This document shows, in pieces, positions 1 through 6,432 of a stretch of DNA of 42,388 nt (position 1 is its first letter; each line of letters begins with the position of its first letter). The position numbers were made by a program, and so were the translations under genes. The stretch is from an uncultured Bacilli bacterium. Its GTDB lineage: Bacteria > Bacillota_I > Bacilli_A > RF39 > UBA660. The stretch covers positions 1 to 42,388 of the forward strand of contig CANRQF010000005.1 of NCBI GenBank assembly GCA_947632715.1. The letters run 5' to 3'. The notes below the pieces were generated by a model. It was not told the origin of the DNA, searched no databases, and saw only the letters and a list, made by a program, of their open reading frames with translations.

Positions 1-16
1 ATATAAAATAAATTAT

Positions 17-60
17 GTTCAAGTTTTCACGACTATGTGTGCCTTGAACGAAGTGAAAGG
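17..60 (+). promoter_or_regulatory. Possible pseudoknot/RBS-masking leader of the first gene
   Basis: GTTCAAG (17-23) is complementary to CTTGAAC (43-49), and TTTCAC (25-30) is complementary to GTGAAA (53-58). The arms are interleaved, so the RNA could form a pseudoknot or two alternative hairpins. The second 3' arm covers the likely ribosome binding site GAAAGG just before the GTG start at 66. A regulatory role is inference; the upstream gene is outside the window, so this could also be part of its 3' region. Confidence 0.35.
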
Positions 61-65
61 AATGT

Positions 66-767
66 GTGGTTAAAATGGATAAAAATGACAAAAATACAAT
101 ATATAATTTAGTTGTTCAATATCAACTTGGTAATTATGAAGTTATTGATTTAAACGAACTAAATGATTCAATGGCATTACCTAGAAATAATGATATAAAT
201 TCATCCTTAATGAATATTGATTCATTTACTAGTAAATATACTTTAAAAGAATTAGCAAGATTAGTTTTTGAATCAAATATGACGACAAGAGATTTTACTG
301 AAGAAGAACTTAGAATAGTAAGTAATAATAAACATAATCATTCAGTTATGACTAAAGATGTTTTAGAGAATATTCAAGAATTTAAAAATAGTAAAGATAC
401 ACTTGATATAATTACAAGAGGTGGTTTGAGAACTAAAGATATTCTTCGAGGTAAATATAATAATATAATAGATAAAAAACTTAGTGATAATGATGAATCA
501 GAATATATCTTAAAATTAAATGCCTTCTTTGGTGGAGATTTTAAAAATGTTATTACTGCATCTGATGATAAAAAGAGCATTTTGAAAAAAGTGTTTAATA
601 ATTTATTGAAAAATAATAACCGTTTAGGAATATTTCTTATGATTAAGTGTTTACCATATGAAATGGCTAGAACATTATATTTTGTAATTAATCATGATGT
701 TAAAATGCGTAAAATAGATTCAGTTGATAATACAAGGAATTTAAAAAAAGTAAATGACATGGCATAG
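66..767 (+). CDS. Hypothetical protein, 233 aa
   Basis: I do not recognise this protein. It is soluble, charged and predicted mostly helical, with no signal peptide, membrane segment or obvious catalytic motif. The GTG at 66 has GAAAGG five bases upstream; an in-frame ATG at 75 is an alternative. The leader has interleaved inverted repeats covering this binding site. The stop codon lies inside an intrinsic terminator, so the gene is transcriptionally separated from the recombinase gene that follows. The ORF on the opposite strand (374-580) is a shadow. Confidence 0.75.
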   Translation: MVKMDKNDKNTIYNLVVQYQLGNYEVIDLNELNDSMALPRNNDINSSLMNIDSFTSKYTLKELARLVFESNMTTRDFTEEELRIVSNNKHNHSVMTKDVLENIQEFKNSKDTLDIITRGGLRTKDILRGKYNNIIDKKLSDNDESEYILKLNAFFGGDFKNVITASDDKKSILKKVFNNLLKNNNRLGIFLMIKCLPYEMARTLYFVINHDVKMRKIDSVDNTRNLKKVNDMA

Positions 768-783
768 TCATTTATTTTTTTTT
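752..783 (+). terminator. Intrinsic terminator overlapping the stop of the first gene
   Basis: AAATGAC (752-758) pairs with GTCATTT (767-773), with an eight-base loop, followed by a run of T. The stop codon TAG overlaps the loop and the 3' arm. Confidence 0.8.
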
Positions 784-793
784 GTAGTATAAT
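765..793 (+). promoter_or_regulatory. Promoter of xerD placed for a leaderless mRNA
   Basis: TATAAT lies at 788-793 with a weak -35 (TAGTCA, 765-770) at 17 bases. The ATG of xerD begins at 800, six bases after the -10, which is where transcription should start. No Shine-Dalgarno sequence is visible between them. Confidence 0.55.
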
Positions 794-799
794 TTAGTT

Positions 800-1693
800 A
801 TGAAAATAGATGATGGAATAGAAAAATTTTTAGAATATATTGTTAAAGAATTAAATTATTCGATGATTACCAGGGAAGATTATAGAAGTGATTTAATATT
901 GTATAAAGAATATGTAGATAATCATAAGATTAATTATTTAAAAATTACTAAATTAGAAATAATAGAGTATTTAAAATATTTAGATAATATCAAATATTCT
1001 AATAAATCTATTTCAAGACATTTAAGTAGTTTAAGAAGTTTTTATAATTATTTAGTTGAAATTAAAATTTTAGATAATAATATTTTTAGAAGTATTAGAA
1101 ATCCTAAAGTAGAAAAGAAATTACCTAATTATTTAAGTATAGTGGAAGTAGAAGAAATACTTTCTAATATAAAAGAAGATACTAATAATGATATAAGGGA
1201 TAAATGTTTATTTGAATTATTATATTCAACGGGGATAAGAGTTAGTGAAGCATCTAATATGAGTATAAAAGATATTGATATAAATAATAAGAGTATTAGA
1301 GTTATTGGTAAAGGTAATAAAGAAAGAATTGTGTATTATGGTTCTTGTTTAGGGGATATTTTACATAAATATTTAAAAATAAGAGATGAATTTAACATTA
1401 ATAATTTAGATTATTTATTTATTAATCAAAAAGGTGGTAAATTAAGTAGAGAATCAATTGAATATATAATTAAAAAAATAAATAAAAAATATTTAATTAA
1501 ACATAAAATTAGTCCTCATACCTTAAGACATTCTTTTGCTACTCATTTACTTGATAATGGGGCTGATATAAGAAGTGTTCAGGAATTACTAGGCCATGAG
1601 TCACTTAATACGACAGAAGTATATACTCATGTTAGTAATGAAAGACTTCGTAATGTTTATTTGAAGTGCCATCCTAATAAAAAGCGTCAATAA
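800..1693 (+). CDS. xerD: Tyrosine recombinase XerD-like
   Basis: This is a site-specific tyrosine recombinase of the XerC/XerD family, expected to act at dif in chromosome dimer resolution. An N-terminal SAM-like core-binding domain (about 1-90) precedes the catalytic domain (about 110-290). The catalytic set is complete: R147 in STGIRVSE, K171 in GKGNKE, H240 and R243 in PHTLRHSF, H266 in LLGHES, and nucleophile Y275 in EVYTHV. The C-terminal tail (RLRNVYLKCHP) resembles XerD more than XerC. At 297 aa it has normal length. The -10 box sits six bases before the ATG and no ribosome binding site is visible, suggesting a leaderless transcript. A role in a mobile element cannot be excluded because a defence islet lies 3 kb downstream, but the sequence looks like a housekeeping Xer protein. 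Confidence 0.9.
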   Translation: MKIDDGIEKFLEYIVKELNYSMITREDYRSDLILYKEYVDNHKINYLKITKLEIIEYLKYLDNIKYSNKSISRHLSSLRSFYNYLVEIKILDNNIFRSIRNPKVEKKLPNYLSIVEVEEILSNIKEDTNNDIRDKCLFELLYSTGIRVSEASNMSIKDIDINNKSIRVIGKGNKERIVYYGSCLGDILHKYLKIRDEFNINNLDYLFINQKGGKLSRESIEYIIKKINKKYLIKHKISPHTLRHSFATHLLDNGADIRSVQELLGHESLNTTEVYTHVSNERLRNVYLKCHPNKKRQ

Positions 1694-1700
1694 AATGTCA

Positions 1701-1733
1701 AAAAAGCATGTTTTTGTAAACATGCTTTTTTAG
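1701..1733 (+). terminator. Intrinsic terminator between xerD and ppdK
   Basis: A perfect stem AAAAAGCATGTTT / AAACATGCTTTTT with loop TTGT is followed by T residues. Confidence 0.9.
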
Positions 1734-1764
1734 ATATGCTAAAATATTGTTTAGGAGGCTTTTT

Positions 1765-4401
1765 ATGGCAAAAAAATATGTTTATTTATTTAGCGAAGGA
1801 AACAAAGACATGCGTGAACTCCTTGGTGGTAAAGGTGCTAACTTAGCCGAAATGACTAATTTAGGATTGCCAATTCCTCAAGGTTTTACAGTTACTACTG
1901 AAGCATGTACAGATTACTATAATAATGGTAAGGTTATTCGTGAAGAAATTATTGATGAAATCCTTGAAGCTTTGAAAAAACTTGAAGGTATGGAAGGAAA
2001 AACATTTGGTGATGAAAATGTTCCTTTACTAGTATCAGTAAGAAGTGGTGCAAGAGCTAGTATGCCAGGTATGATGGATACTATTCTTAACTTAGGTCTT
2101 AATGATAAATCAGTTGAAGGTTTTGCAAAGAGTACAAATAATCCAAGGTTTGCTTATGATTCTTATAGAAGATTTATTCAAATGTACTCAGATGTAGTTA
2201 TGGAAGTTAATAAATCTTTCTTTGAAAAGATTATTGATGAATTAAAACATGAAAAAGGTATTACATATGATACAGAAATGACTACAGAAGATTTAAAAGA
2301 ATTAGTTAAAAGATTCAAAAAAGTATATAGTGATCATATGAATGGGGAAGAATTCCCACAAGATGTTAAAGAACAATTAATGGGAGCAGTTAAAGCTGTA
2401 TTCCGTTCATGGGATAATCCAAGAGCTATTGTATATCGAAGAATGAATGATATTCCAGGCGATTGGGGAACTGCCGTAAATATTCAAGCAATGGTATTTG
2501 GTAATATGGGTGAAACATCTGGAACAGGTGTTGCATTTACAAGAAATCCTGCTACTGGTGAAAAAGGTATTTATGGTGAATATTTAATTAATGCTCAAGG
2601 TGAAGATGTAGTTGCAGGTGTTAGAACTCCTCAACCTATAACTCAACTTGAAAAAGATTTACCTGATTGTTATAAACAATTTATGGAACTTGCTCAAAAA
2701 TTAGAAGACCATTATCGTGATATGCAAGATATGGAATTTACTATTGAAAATGGTAAATTATACTTCTTACAAACAAGAAATGGTAAGAGAACTGCTCATG
2801 CTGCAATTAAAATTGCTTGTGATTTAGTTGATGAAGGCATGATTACTCCGGAAGAAGCTGTTTTAAGAATTGAAGCTAAGAGCTTAGATCAATTACTACA
2901 TCCAACATTTGATAATGATGCTTTAAAGAAAGCTGAAGTTATTGGAGAAGGACTTCCTGCATCTCCAGGTGCTGCTGCTGGTAAAGTAGTATTTACTGCT
3001 GAAGATGCTAAATGCCAAGGTAAAGGTGGCAATGGTGAAAGAGTTGTATTAGTTAGACTTGAAACTACACCAGAAGATATTGAAGGTATGGTAGCAAGTC
3101 AAGGTATTCTTACTGTAAGAGGTGGAAGAACTAGTCATGCTGCTGTTGTTGCTCGTGGTATGGGAACTTGTTGTGTAGCTGGATGTGGCGCAATTAAAAT
3201 AGATGAAGAAAAGAAAGAATTTGAACTTGGCGGATATACATTCCATGAAGGTGACTATATTTCTATTGATGGAAATACTGGTAAAATTTATAAAGGCGAT
3301 GTAGAAACTAAAGAAGCATCAATTTCTGGTGACTTTGGTAGAATAATGGATTGGGCAGATAAATATCGTAAACTAAGAGTTAGAACTAATGCTGATAATC
3401 CAAGAGATACTAAGAAAGCTGTTGAGTTAGGTGCAGAAGGAATTGGTTTATGTCGTACTGAACACATGTTCTTTGAAGAAGAAAGAATACCTAAAATTAG
3501 AAAAATGATTTTAGCTGATACAGTAGAAGAAAGAGAAAAAGCTTTAAATGAATTAATACCATTCCAAAAAGGTGACTTTAAAGCAATGTATAAGGAATTA
3601 AAAGGTCTACCTATGACAGTACGTTATTTAGACCCACCTCTACATGAATTCTTACCTAATACTGATGAAGAAATTGAAGAATTAGCTAAAGATATGGGTG
3701 TATCTGTACAAAAGATTAAAGATAAATGTAGTGAACTTCATGAATTTAACCCAATGATGGGTCATAGAGGTTGTCGTTTAGCAGTTACTTATCCAGAAAT
3801 TGCTAAGATGCAAACTCGTGCTTTAATGGAAGCTGCTATTGAAGTTAAAGAAGAAGATGGATATGATATAGTTCCTGAAATCATGATTCCATTAGTTGGT
3901 GAAGTTAAAGAGCTTAAATTTGTTAAAGATGTAGTTATTGAAACTGCTGAAGAAGTTAAGAAAGAAAAAGGTAGCGATATGGAATATCATATTGGTACTA
4001 TGATTGAAATTCCAAGAGCAGCATTAACTGCAGATAAAATTGCTGAAGAAGCTGAATTCTTCTCATTTGGAACTAATGACTTAACACAAATGACATTTGG
4101 TTTCTCAAGAGATGATGCTGGTAAATTCTTAGATGCTTATTATCAAAATAAGATATATGAAATTGACCCATTTGCTAAACTTGATCAAACTGGTGTTGGG
4201 GCATTAATTAAAATGGCTGCTGAAAAAGGTAGAGCAACTCGTCCAAATATCAAACTTGGTATTTGTGGTGAACATGGTGGTGAACCAAGTAGTGTAGAAT
4301 TCTGTCATAAAGTTGGTTTGAATTATGTATCTTGTTCTCCATATAGAGTACCTATTGCGAGACTTGCTGCTGCACAAGCTGCATTAAATGATAAAGAATA
4401 A
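1765..4401 (+). CDS. ppdK: Pyruvate, phosphate dikinase
   Basis: PPDK reversibly converts ATP, phosphate and pyruvate to AMP, pyrophosphate and phosphoenolpyruvate in the cytoplasm. In fermentative bacteria it often serves PPi-linked glycolysis. From ATG 1765 the protein has 878 aa, the family norm. It has an N-terminal ATP-grasp domain (KGANLAEM, SVRSGARASMPGMMDT), a central phosphohistidine domain with GGRTSHAAVVARGMG carrying the catalytic His, and a C-terminal TIM barrel with the catalytic Cys in GICGEHGG. The ORF track starts at TTG 1747, but AGGAGG at 1753-1758 places the start at ATG 1765. A TGcTAAAAT -10 element (1737-1745) lies just upstream. It appears monocistronic, with terminators on both sides. 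Part of its 3' end is duplicated about 1.4 kb downstream. Confidence 0.97.
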   Translation: MAKKYVYLFSEGNKDMRELLGGKGANLAEMTNLGLPIPQGFTVTTEACTDYYNNGKVIREEIIDEILEALKKLEGMEGKTFGDENVPLLVSVRSGARASMPGMMDTILNLGLNDKSVEGFAKSTNNPRFAYDSYRRFIQMYSDVVMEVNKSFFEKIIDELKHEKGITYDTEMTTEDLKELVKRFKKVYSDHMNGEEFPQDVKEQLMGAVKAVFRSWDNPRAIVYRRMNDIPGDWGTAVNIQAMVFGNMGETSGTGVAFTRNPATGEKGIYGEYLINAQGEDVVAGVRTPQPITQLEKDLPDCYKQFMELAQKLEDHYRDMQDMEFTIENGKLYFLQTRNGKRTAHAAIKIACDLVDEGMITPEEAVLRIEAKSLDQLLHPTFDNDALKKAEVIGEGLPASPGAAAGKVVFTAEDAKCQGKGGNGERVVLVRLETTPEDIEGMVASQGILTVRGGRTSHAAVVARGMGTCCVAGCGAIKIDEEKKEFELGGYTFHEGDYISIDGNTGKIYKGDVETKEASISGDFGRIMDWADKYRKLRVRTNADNPRDTKKAVELGAEGIGLCRTEHMFFEEERIPKIRKMILADTVEEREKALNELIPFQKGDFKAMYKELKGLPMTVRYLDPPLHEFLPNTDEEIEELAKDMGVSVQKIKDKCSELHEFNPMMGHRGCRLAVTYPEIAKMQTRALMEAAIEVKEEDGYDIVPEIMIPLVGEVKELKFVKDVVIETAEEVKKEKGSDMEYHIGTMIEIPRAALTADKIAEEAEFFSFGTNDLTQMTFGFSRDDAGKFLDAYYQNKIYEIDPFAKLDQTGVGALIKMAAEKGRATRPNIKLGICGEHGGEPSSVEFCHKVGLNYVSCSPYRVPIARLAAAQAALNDKE

Positions 4402-4461
4402 TAAATAGATTTATTCTATAAATTAAGACTAAGATATTAAATTATGTATCTTAGCCTTTTT
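4378..4461 (+). repeat. ppdK 3' end plus terminator, reference copy of a diverged direct repeat
   Basis: The last codons of ppdK and its terminator resemble 5747-5815. Shared blocks are gct(g/a)cattaaatgataaa, tataaatta, gacta(a/g)gata and tatctt(a/g)g(c/t)cttttt. The two copies bracket the Abi_2 gene and its downstream RNA. Confidence 0.65.
4427..4461 (+). terminator. Intrinsic terminator of ppdK
   Basis: CTAAGATA (4429-4436) pairs with TATCTTAG (4447-4454), followed by CCTTTTT. Confidence 0.88.
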
Positions 4462-4551
4462 ATTTACTTAATAAATTGATTTAATTATGGTTCACATATG
4501 TTAAATTTTTTAGCAAATTGATAATTGTTTTCATAAAAATATTATCATATA

Positions 4552-4560
4552 TGTTATAAT
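4552..4560 (+). promoter_or_regulatory. Extended -10 promoter of the Abi_2 gene
   Basis: TGtTATAAT is an extended -10 element 24 bases before the ATG at 4584. No good -35 is seen at 17 bases, as is usual for extended -10 promoters. Confidence 0.55.
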
Positions 4561-4583
4561 ATTTTCTACAAGAAGGTGATAGC

Positions 4584-5600
4584 ATGATTAAAAATTTTAC
4601 TACAAATACTTTAAGACCTATGATGAAAATTTCTGAAATGGTTCCATATTTAAAACAAAAAAATATTAAATTTGAAAAAATGACGGATGTTGAAGCAGAA
4701 AATTATTTGAGATACAACAATAATTATTATAATGTGACAGCATATAAGCATAATTTTGAAAGATATTTCATTGATGGAAAATTTGTTGATAAATTTATAG
4801 ATTTAGATTTTGCCTATTTAAAAGATTTATCTATTATTGATTATAGAACTAGATTAATTTTATTTAAAATGATTATTGATATTGAACATTATTTAAAAAT
4901 AAGAATTTTAAATTTAATAGAAGATATTTATAAAGAAGATGGCTATAGAATAGTTAATATGTATTTAGAAAAGGACTTTAATGATGAAAAATTTCCTAAA
5001 AAAGTACATAATGGTATATTAAAAAAAGTCGGAAGTGAATATTATCATAAAGTATTTTCCAAATATGATATTGATAAAGATACAAAATTAGAAAATATTC
5101 CAGTTTGGGAATTTCTAGAGATAATAACATTTGGTGATTTAGTTAATTTTTATGAGTTTTTTGCTAAAGAATATAAGTTGAAAAATGAAATTAAAAATGT
5201 TTTTATTTTAAGAGAAATTGTAAAATTAAGAAACGCGGTTGCTCATAATTCGTGTGTTCTATGTGATCTTGATAAAAAAGATAATAATTTCACTCCTGAT
5301 TTTAAAATAGTAAATTATTTAAATAATTGTGGTATAGGAAAGAAAACAAGAGATAACAAATTAGGTAATTCAAGAATAAGGCAAATAACTTATACGCTTT
5401 ATATGTTTAATAAAATTGTTACTAGTACAGGTGTTAGGCTAAATGTCACTACAGATATAAATAATTTGTTTTATAAGCGAATACTTTTACATAAAGAATA
5501 CTATAATAATAATGAACTATTAAAATCAATATATGGCTATTTTGATAAGATAATAAAAAAACATTATAGTATAAATATTGAAGAAAATAGTTTGACATAA
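4584..5600 (+). CDS. Abi family protein (Abi_2; AbiD/AbiF-like, HEPN-type)
   Basis: The layout matches the Abi_2 abortive-infection family, which includes lactococcal AbiD/AbiF and belongs to the HEPN superfamily of predicted RNases. The N-terminus has the usual YLKQKNIKF and YLRYNNNYYNVTAYK blocks, then an IDFAYLKDLSIIDYRTR-type helix. Residues 216-222 read RNAVAHN, an R-x4-H motif that is the catalytic signature of HEPN nucleases. At 338 aa the length is typical. The start has a good binding site (GAAGGTGA). The gene stands alone between the ppdK terminator and a strong promoter that overlaps its own stop codon and drives a predicted small RNA. The family is known to stop phage growth by harming the infected cell. 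Its target RNA here is unknown. Confidence 0.85.
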   Translation: MIKNFTTNTLRPMMKISEMVPYLKQKNIKFEKMTDVEAENYLRYNNNYYNVTAYKHNFERYFIDGKFVDKFIDLDFAYLKDLSIIDYRTRLILFKMIIDIEHYLKIRILNLIEDIYKEDGYRIVNMYLEKDFNDEKFPKKVHNGILKKVGSEYYHKVFSKYDIDKDTKLENIPVWEFLEIITFGDLVNFYEFFAKEYKLKNEIKNVFILREIVKLRNAVAHNSCVLCDLDKKDNNFTPDFKIVNYLNNCGIGKKTRDNKLGNSRIRQITYTLYMFNKIVTSTGVRLNVTTDINNLFYKRILLHKEYYNNNELLKSIYGYFDKIIKKHYSINIEENSLT

Positions 5601-5620
5601 TCATTATTATGTGATAATAT
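5592..5620 (+). promoter_or_regulatory. Consensus sigma-A-type promoter overlapping the Abi_2 stop codon
   Basis: TTGACA (5592-5597), 17-base spacer, TAATAT (5615-5620). It is among the best promoter matches in the window. No ORF follows; a two-hairpin structure and a T run begin within 70 bases, indicating an RNA gene. Confidence 0.75.
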
Positions 5621-5626
5621 GATTAT

Positions 5627-5688
5627 GCAAGGAAAAAGTGTTTACACTTTTGCATGGGCACTGTCTTAATTGATGGAGCCCTATTTTT
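5627..5688 (+). ncRNA. Predicted small RNA downstream of the Abi_2 gene
   Basis: Transcription from the promoter at 5592-5620 should begin near 5627 and end at the T run 5684-5688, giving about 62 nt. Two hairpins are visible. The first is AAAAGTGT-TT-ACACTTTT (5634-5651). The second is GGGC-A-CTGTC, loop TTAATT, GATGG-A-GCCC (5656-5681), an A-A mismatched stem followed by TATTTTT, so it also serves as terminator. Abi_2/AbiF genes are known to occur near a structured RNA (the abiF RNA motif described by comparative genomics). This transcript may be that element, but I could not align it to the consensus. An antitoxin or regulator role is inference. Confidence 0.6.
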
Positions 5689-5746
5689 CTGCAATAAATT
5701 CTTAGTTTTATATATTTTATAGCAATCTTATTCATCCCAAATGAAA

Positions 5747-5815
5747 GCTACATTAAATGATAAATAATAATTAATATAAATTAGACTAGGATAGTTGTTA
5801 TCTTGGTCTTTTTTT
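5747..5815 (+). repeat. Degraded duplicate of the ppdK 3' end and terminator
   Basis: The sequence reads in frame as KATLNDK-stop, matching the ppdK C-terminus AALNDKE-stop. It is followed by a similar 3' region and a 10-bp hairpin GACTAGGATA / TATCTTGGTC (5784-5808) with seven T residues. Several stem changes are compensated by G-U pairs. Only the last codons and terminator of ppdK are kept. Confidence 0.65.
5784..5815 (+). terminator. Intrinsic terminator within the ppdK-like remnant
   Basis: GACTAGGATA (5784-5793), five-base loop, TATCTTGGTC (5799-5808), then a T7 run. The stem is complete when G-U pairs are allowed. Confidence 0.75.
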
Positions 5816-5975
5816 GTATTATATGCGATAAAAATTAGAGGTAATAAAAATACATATATGGTTTATTATCAAGAAGTTCTAAAGGTATATTTACTGTCCA
5901 GATAAACAATATATAATTATATTCAAGATATCAAATTTTACTCATAATATGTTAAAATATAGTCGAGGTGTAAAA

Positions 5976-6080
5976 ATGAAAAAGTATAATGTTATTGTAA
6001 TTTTTGATAAAGATATGAAAAAAATTCTAATGTGTAAGAGAACTAAATTAATATTAAAAACTTATGAAAAATATATTTAA
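5976..6080 (+). pseudogene. N-terminal relic of a Nudix hydrolase
   Basis: A 34-codon ORF with a good binding site (GAGGTG at 5965-5970) begins MKKYNVIVIFDKDMKKILMC and continues with KRTK. This is the first beta-hairpin of a Nudix (MutT/8-oxo-dGTPase type) protein. Homology then stops and a TAA follows. The Nudix box (GX5EX7REUXEEXGU) is absent from the downstream sequence in all frames I read. It is most likely a gene cut by deletion or rearrangement in the islet. Confidence 0.55.
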
Positions 6081-6104
6081 TTGCTAAGAAAAATATGGTA
6101 TATT
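6076..6104 (+). promoter_or_regulatory. Orphan promoter resembling the antitoxin promoter
   Basis: TTTAAT (6076-6081), 17 bases, TATATT (6099-6104). The core aaaaatatggtatattt is repeated exactly around the antitoxin -10 at 6216-6233. A hairpin and T run follow within 50 bases, so it may drive a very short RNA or be a broken copy of the antitoxin control region. Confidence 0.45.
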
Positions 6105-6117
6105 TAAAAACGAGTAG

Positions 6118-6155
6118 TGCCTAGGAAACTTTTGAAGCCCTAGGTCATTTTTATA
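6118..6155 (+). terminator. Hairpin terminator after the orphan promoter
   Basis: CCTAGG pairs with a second CCTAGG (inner CTT/AAG pairs also possible), followed by TCATTTTT. With the promoter at 6076-6104 it would delimit an RNA of about 40-45 nt. Confidence 0.5.
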
Positions 6156-6203
6156 TATAGAATGATTAAAATAATAAAATTAGAATATAATAATTATATA
6201 TCA

Positions 6204-6232
6204 TTTACATTTTCATAAAAATATGGTATATT
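6204..6232 (+). promoter_or_regulatory. Promoter of the CptI antitoxin RNA
   Basis: TTTACA (6204-6209), 17 bases, TATATT (6227-6232). Transcription should start near 6239, just before a small hairpin (ACACA-GAAA-TGTGT) and the two antitoxin repeats. Confidence 0.7.
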
Positions 6233-6239
6233 TTTGTTA

Positions 6240-6356
6240 CACAGAAATGTGTTGTAAATGTTTCTCGCTTCCGGGTGGCTAGCGAGTAATAAATAATCCC
6301 GGTCGGCAATGTTTCTCGCTTCCGGGTGGCTAGCGAGTAATAAATAATCCCGGTCG
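6240..6356 (+). ncRNA. cptI: Type III antitoxin RNA, CptI-like, two pseudoknot repeats
   Basis: Two copies of a 49-base unit, identical to each other, lie at 6257-6305 and 6308-6356 (period 51). Each unit can fold into an H-type pseudoknot. CTCGCT pairs with AGCGAG (6264-6269 with 6281-6286), and CCGGG in that loop pairs with downstream CCCGG (6271-6275 with 6298-6302). The linker is the A/T-rich TAATAAATAAT, as expected for a strand lying in the minor groove. Tandem pseudoknot repeats, then a terminator, then a CptN-family toxin is the known layout of type III systems. In these the RNA units bind and neutralise the endoribonuclease toxin, which itself cuts the precursor into units. Confidence 0.85.
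6257..6356 (+). repeat. Tandem direct repeat, 2 x 49 bases, 51-base period
   Basis: The unit runs from aatgtttctcgcttccgggt to ataatcccggtcg and is separated by GC. The units are far more G+C-rich than their surroundings. The minus-strand ORF at 6194-6379 with a repeated peptide is only a shadow of this array. Confidence 0.95.
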
Positions 6357-6368
6357 AAAATGGAGAAT

Positions 6369-6398
6369 AACTTCATCAATATGATGGAGTTTTCTTTT
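6369..6398 (+). terminator. Leaky terminator between antitoxin RNA and toxin
   Basis: AACTTCATC (6369-6377) pairs with GATGGAGTT (6383-6391), followed by TTCTTTTG. In type III systems this terminator sets the excess of antitoxin RNA over toxin mRNA. A near-identical copy lies at 7263-7292. Confidence 0.85.
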
Positions 6399-6432
6399 GC
6401 TTTATGTTATACTTTTTATGGAGTTGATGACA

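Noticed and set aside
800-1693. XerD-like recombinase as the integrase of the defence islet
   Set aside because: It looks like a housekeeping Xer protein, lies on the far side of ppdK with its own terminator, and no attachment-site core was found.
5655-5666. GGGCACTGTCTT resembling a conserved 23S rRNA segment
   Set aside because: Only about 11 bases match and the flanks differ; the bases are better explained as one arm of the RNA hairpin.
5820-5960. Possible relic coding region (frames reading YGLLSRSSKGIFTVQ or YAIKIRGNKNTYMVYY)
   Set aside because: Short, without start or binding site, and not matched to a family by eye. I see nothing firm in this stretch.
6257-6356. Two-unit repeat as a minimal CRISPR array
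   Set aside because: The units are separated by only two bases, so there is no spacer, no cas gene is present, and the pseudoknot pairing fits a type III antitoxin.
6194-6379. Minus-strand ORF of 61 aa with a repeated peptide DRDYLLLASHPEARNI
   Set aside because: The repeat is the reverse complement of the antitoxin RNA units; there is no binding site, and the plus strand explains the structure.
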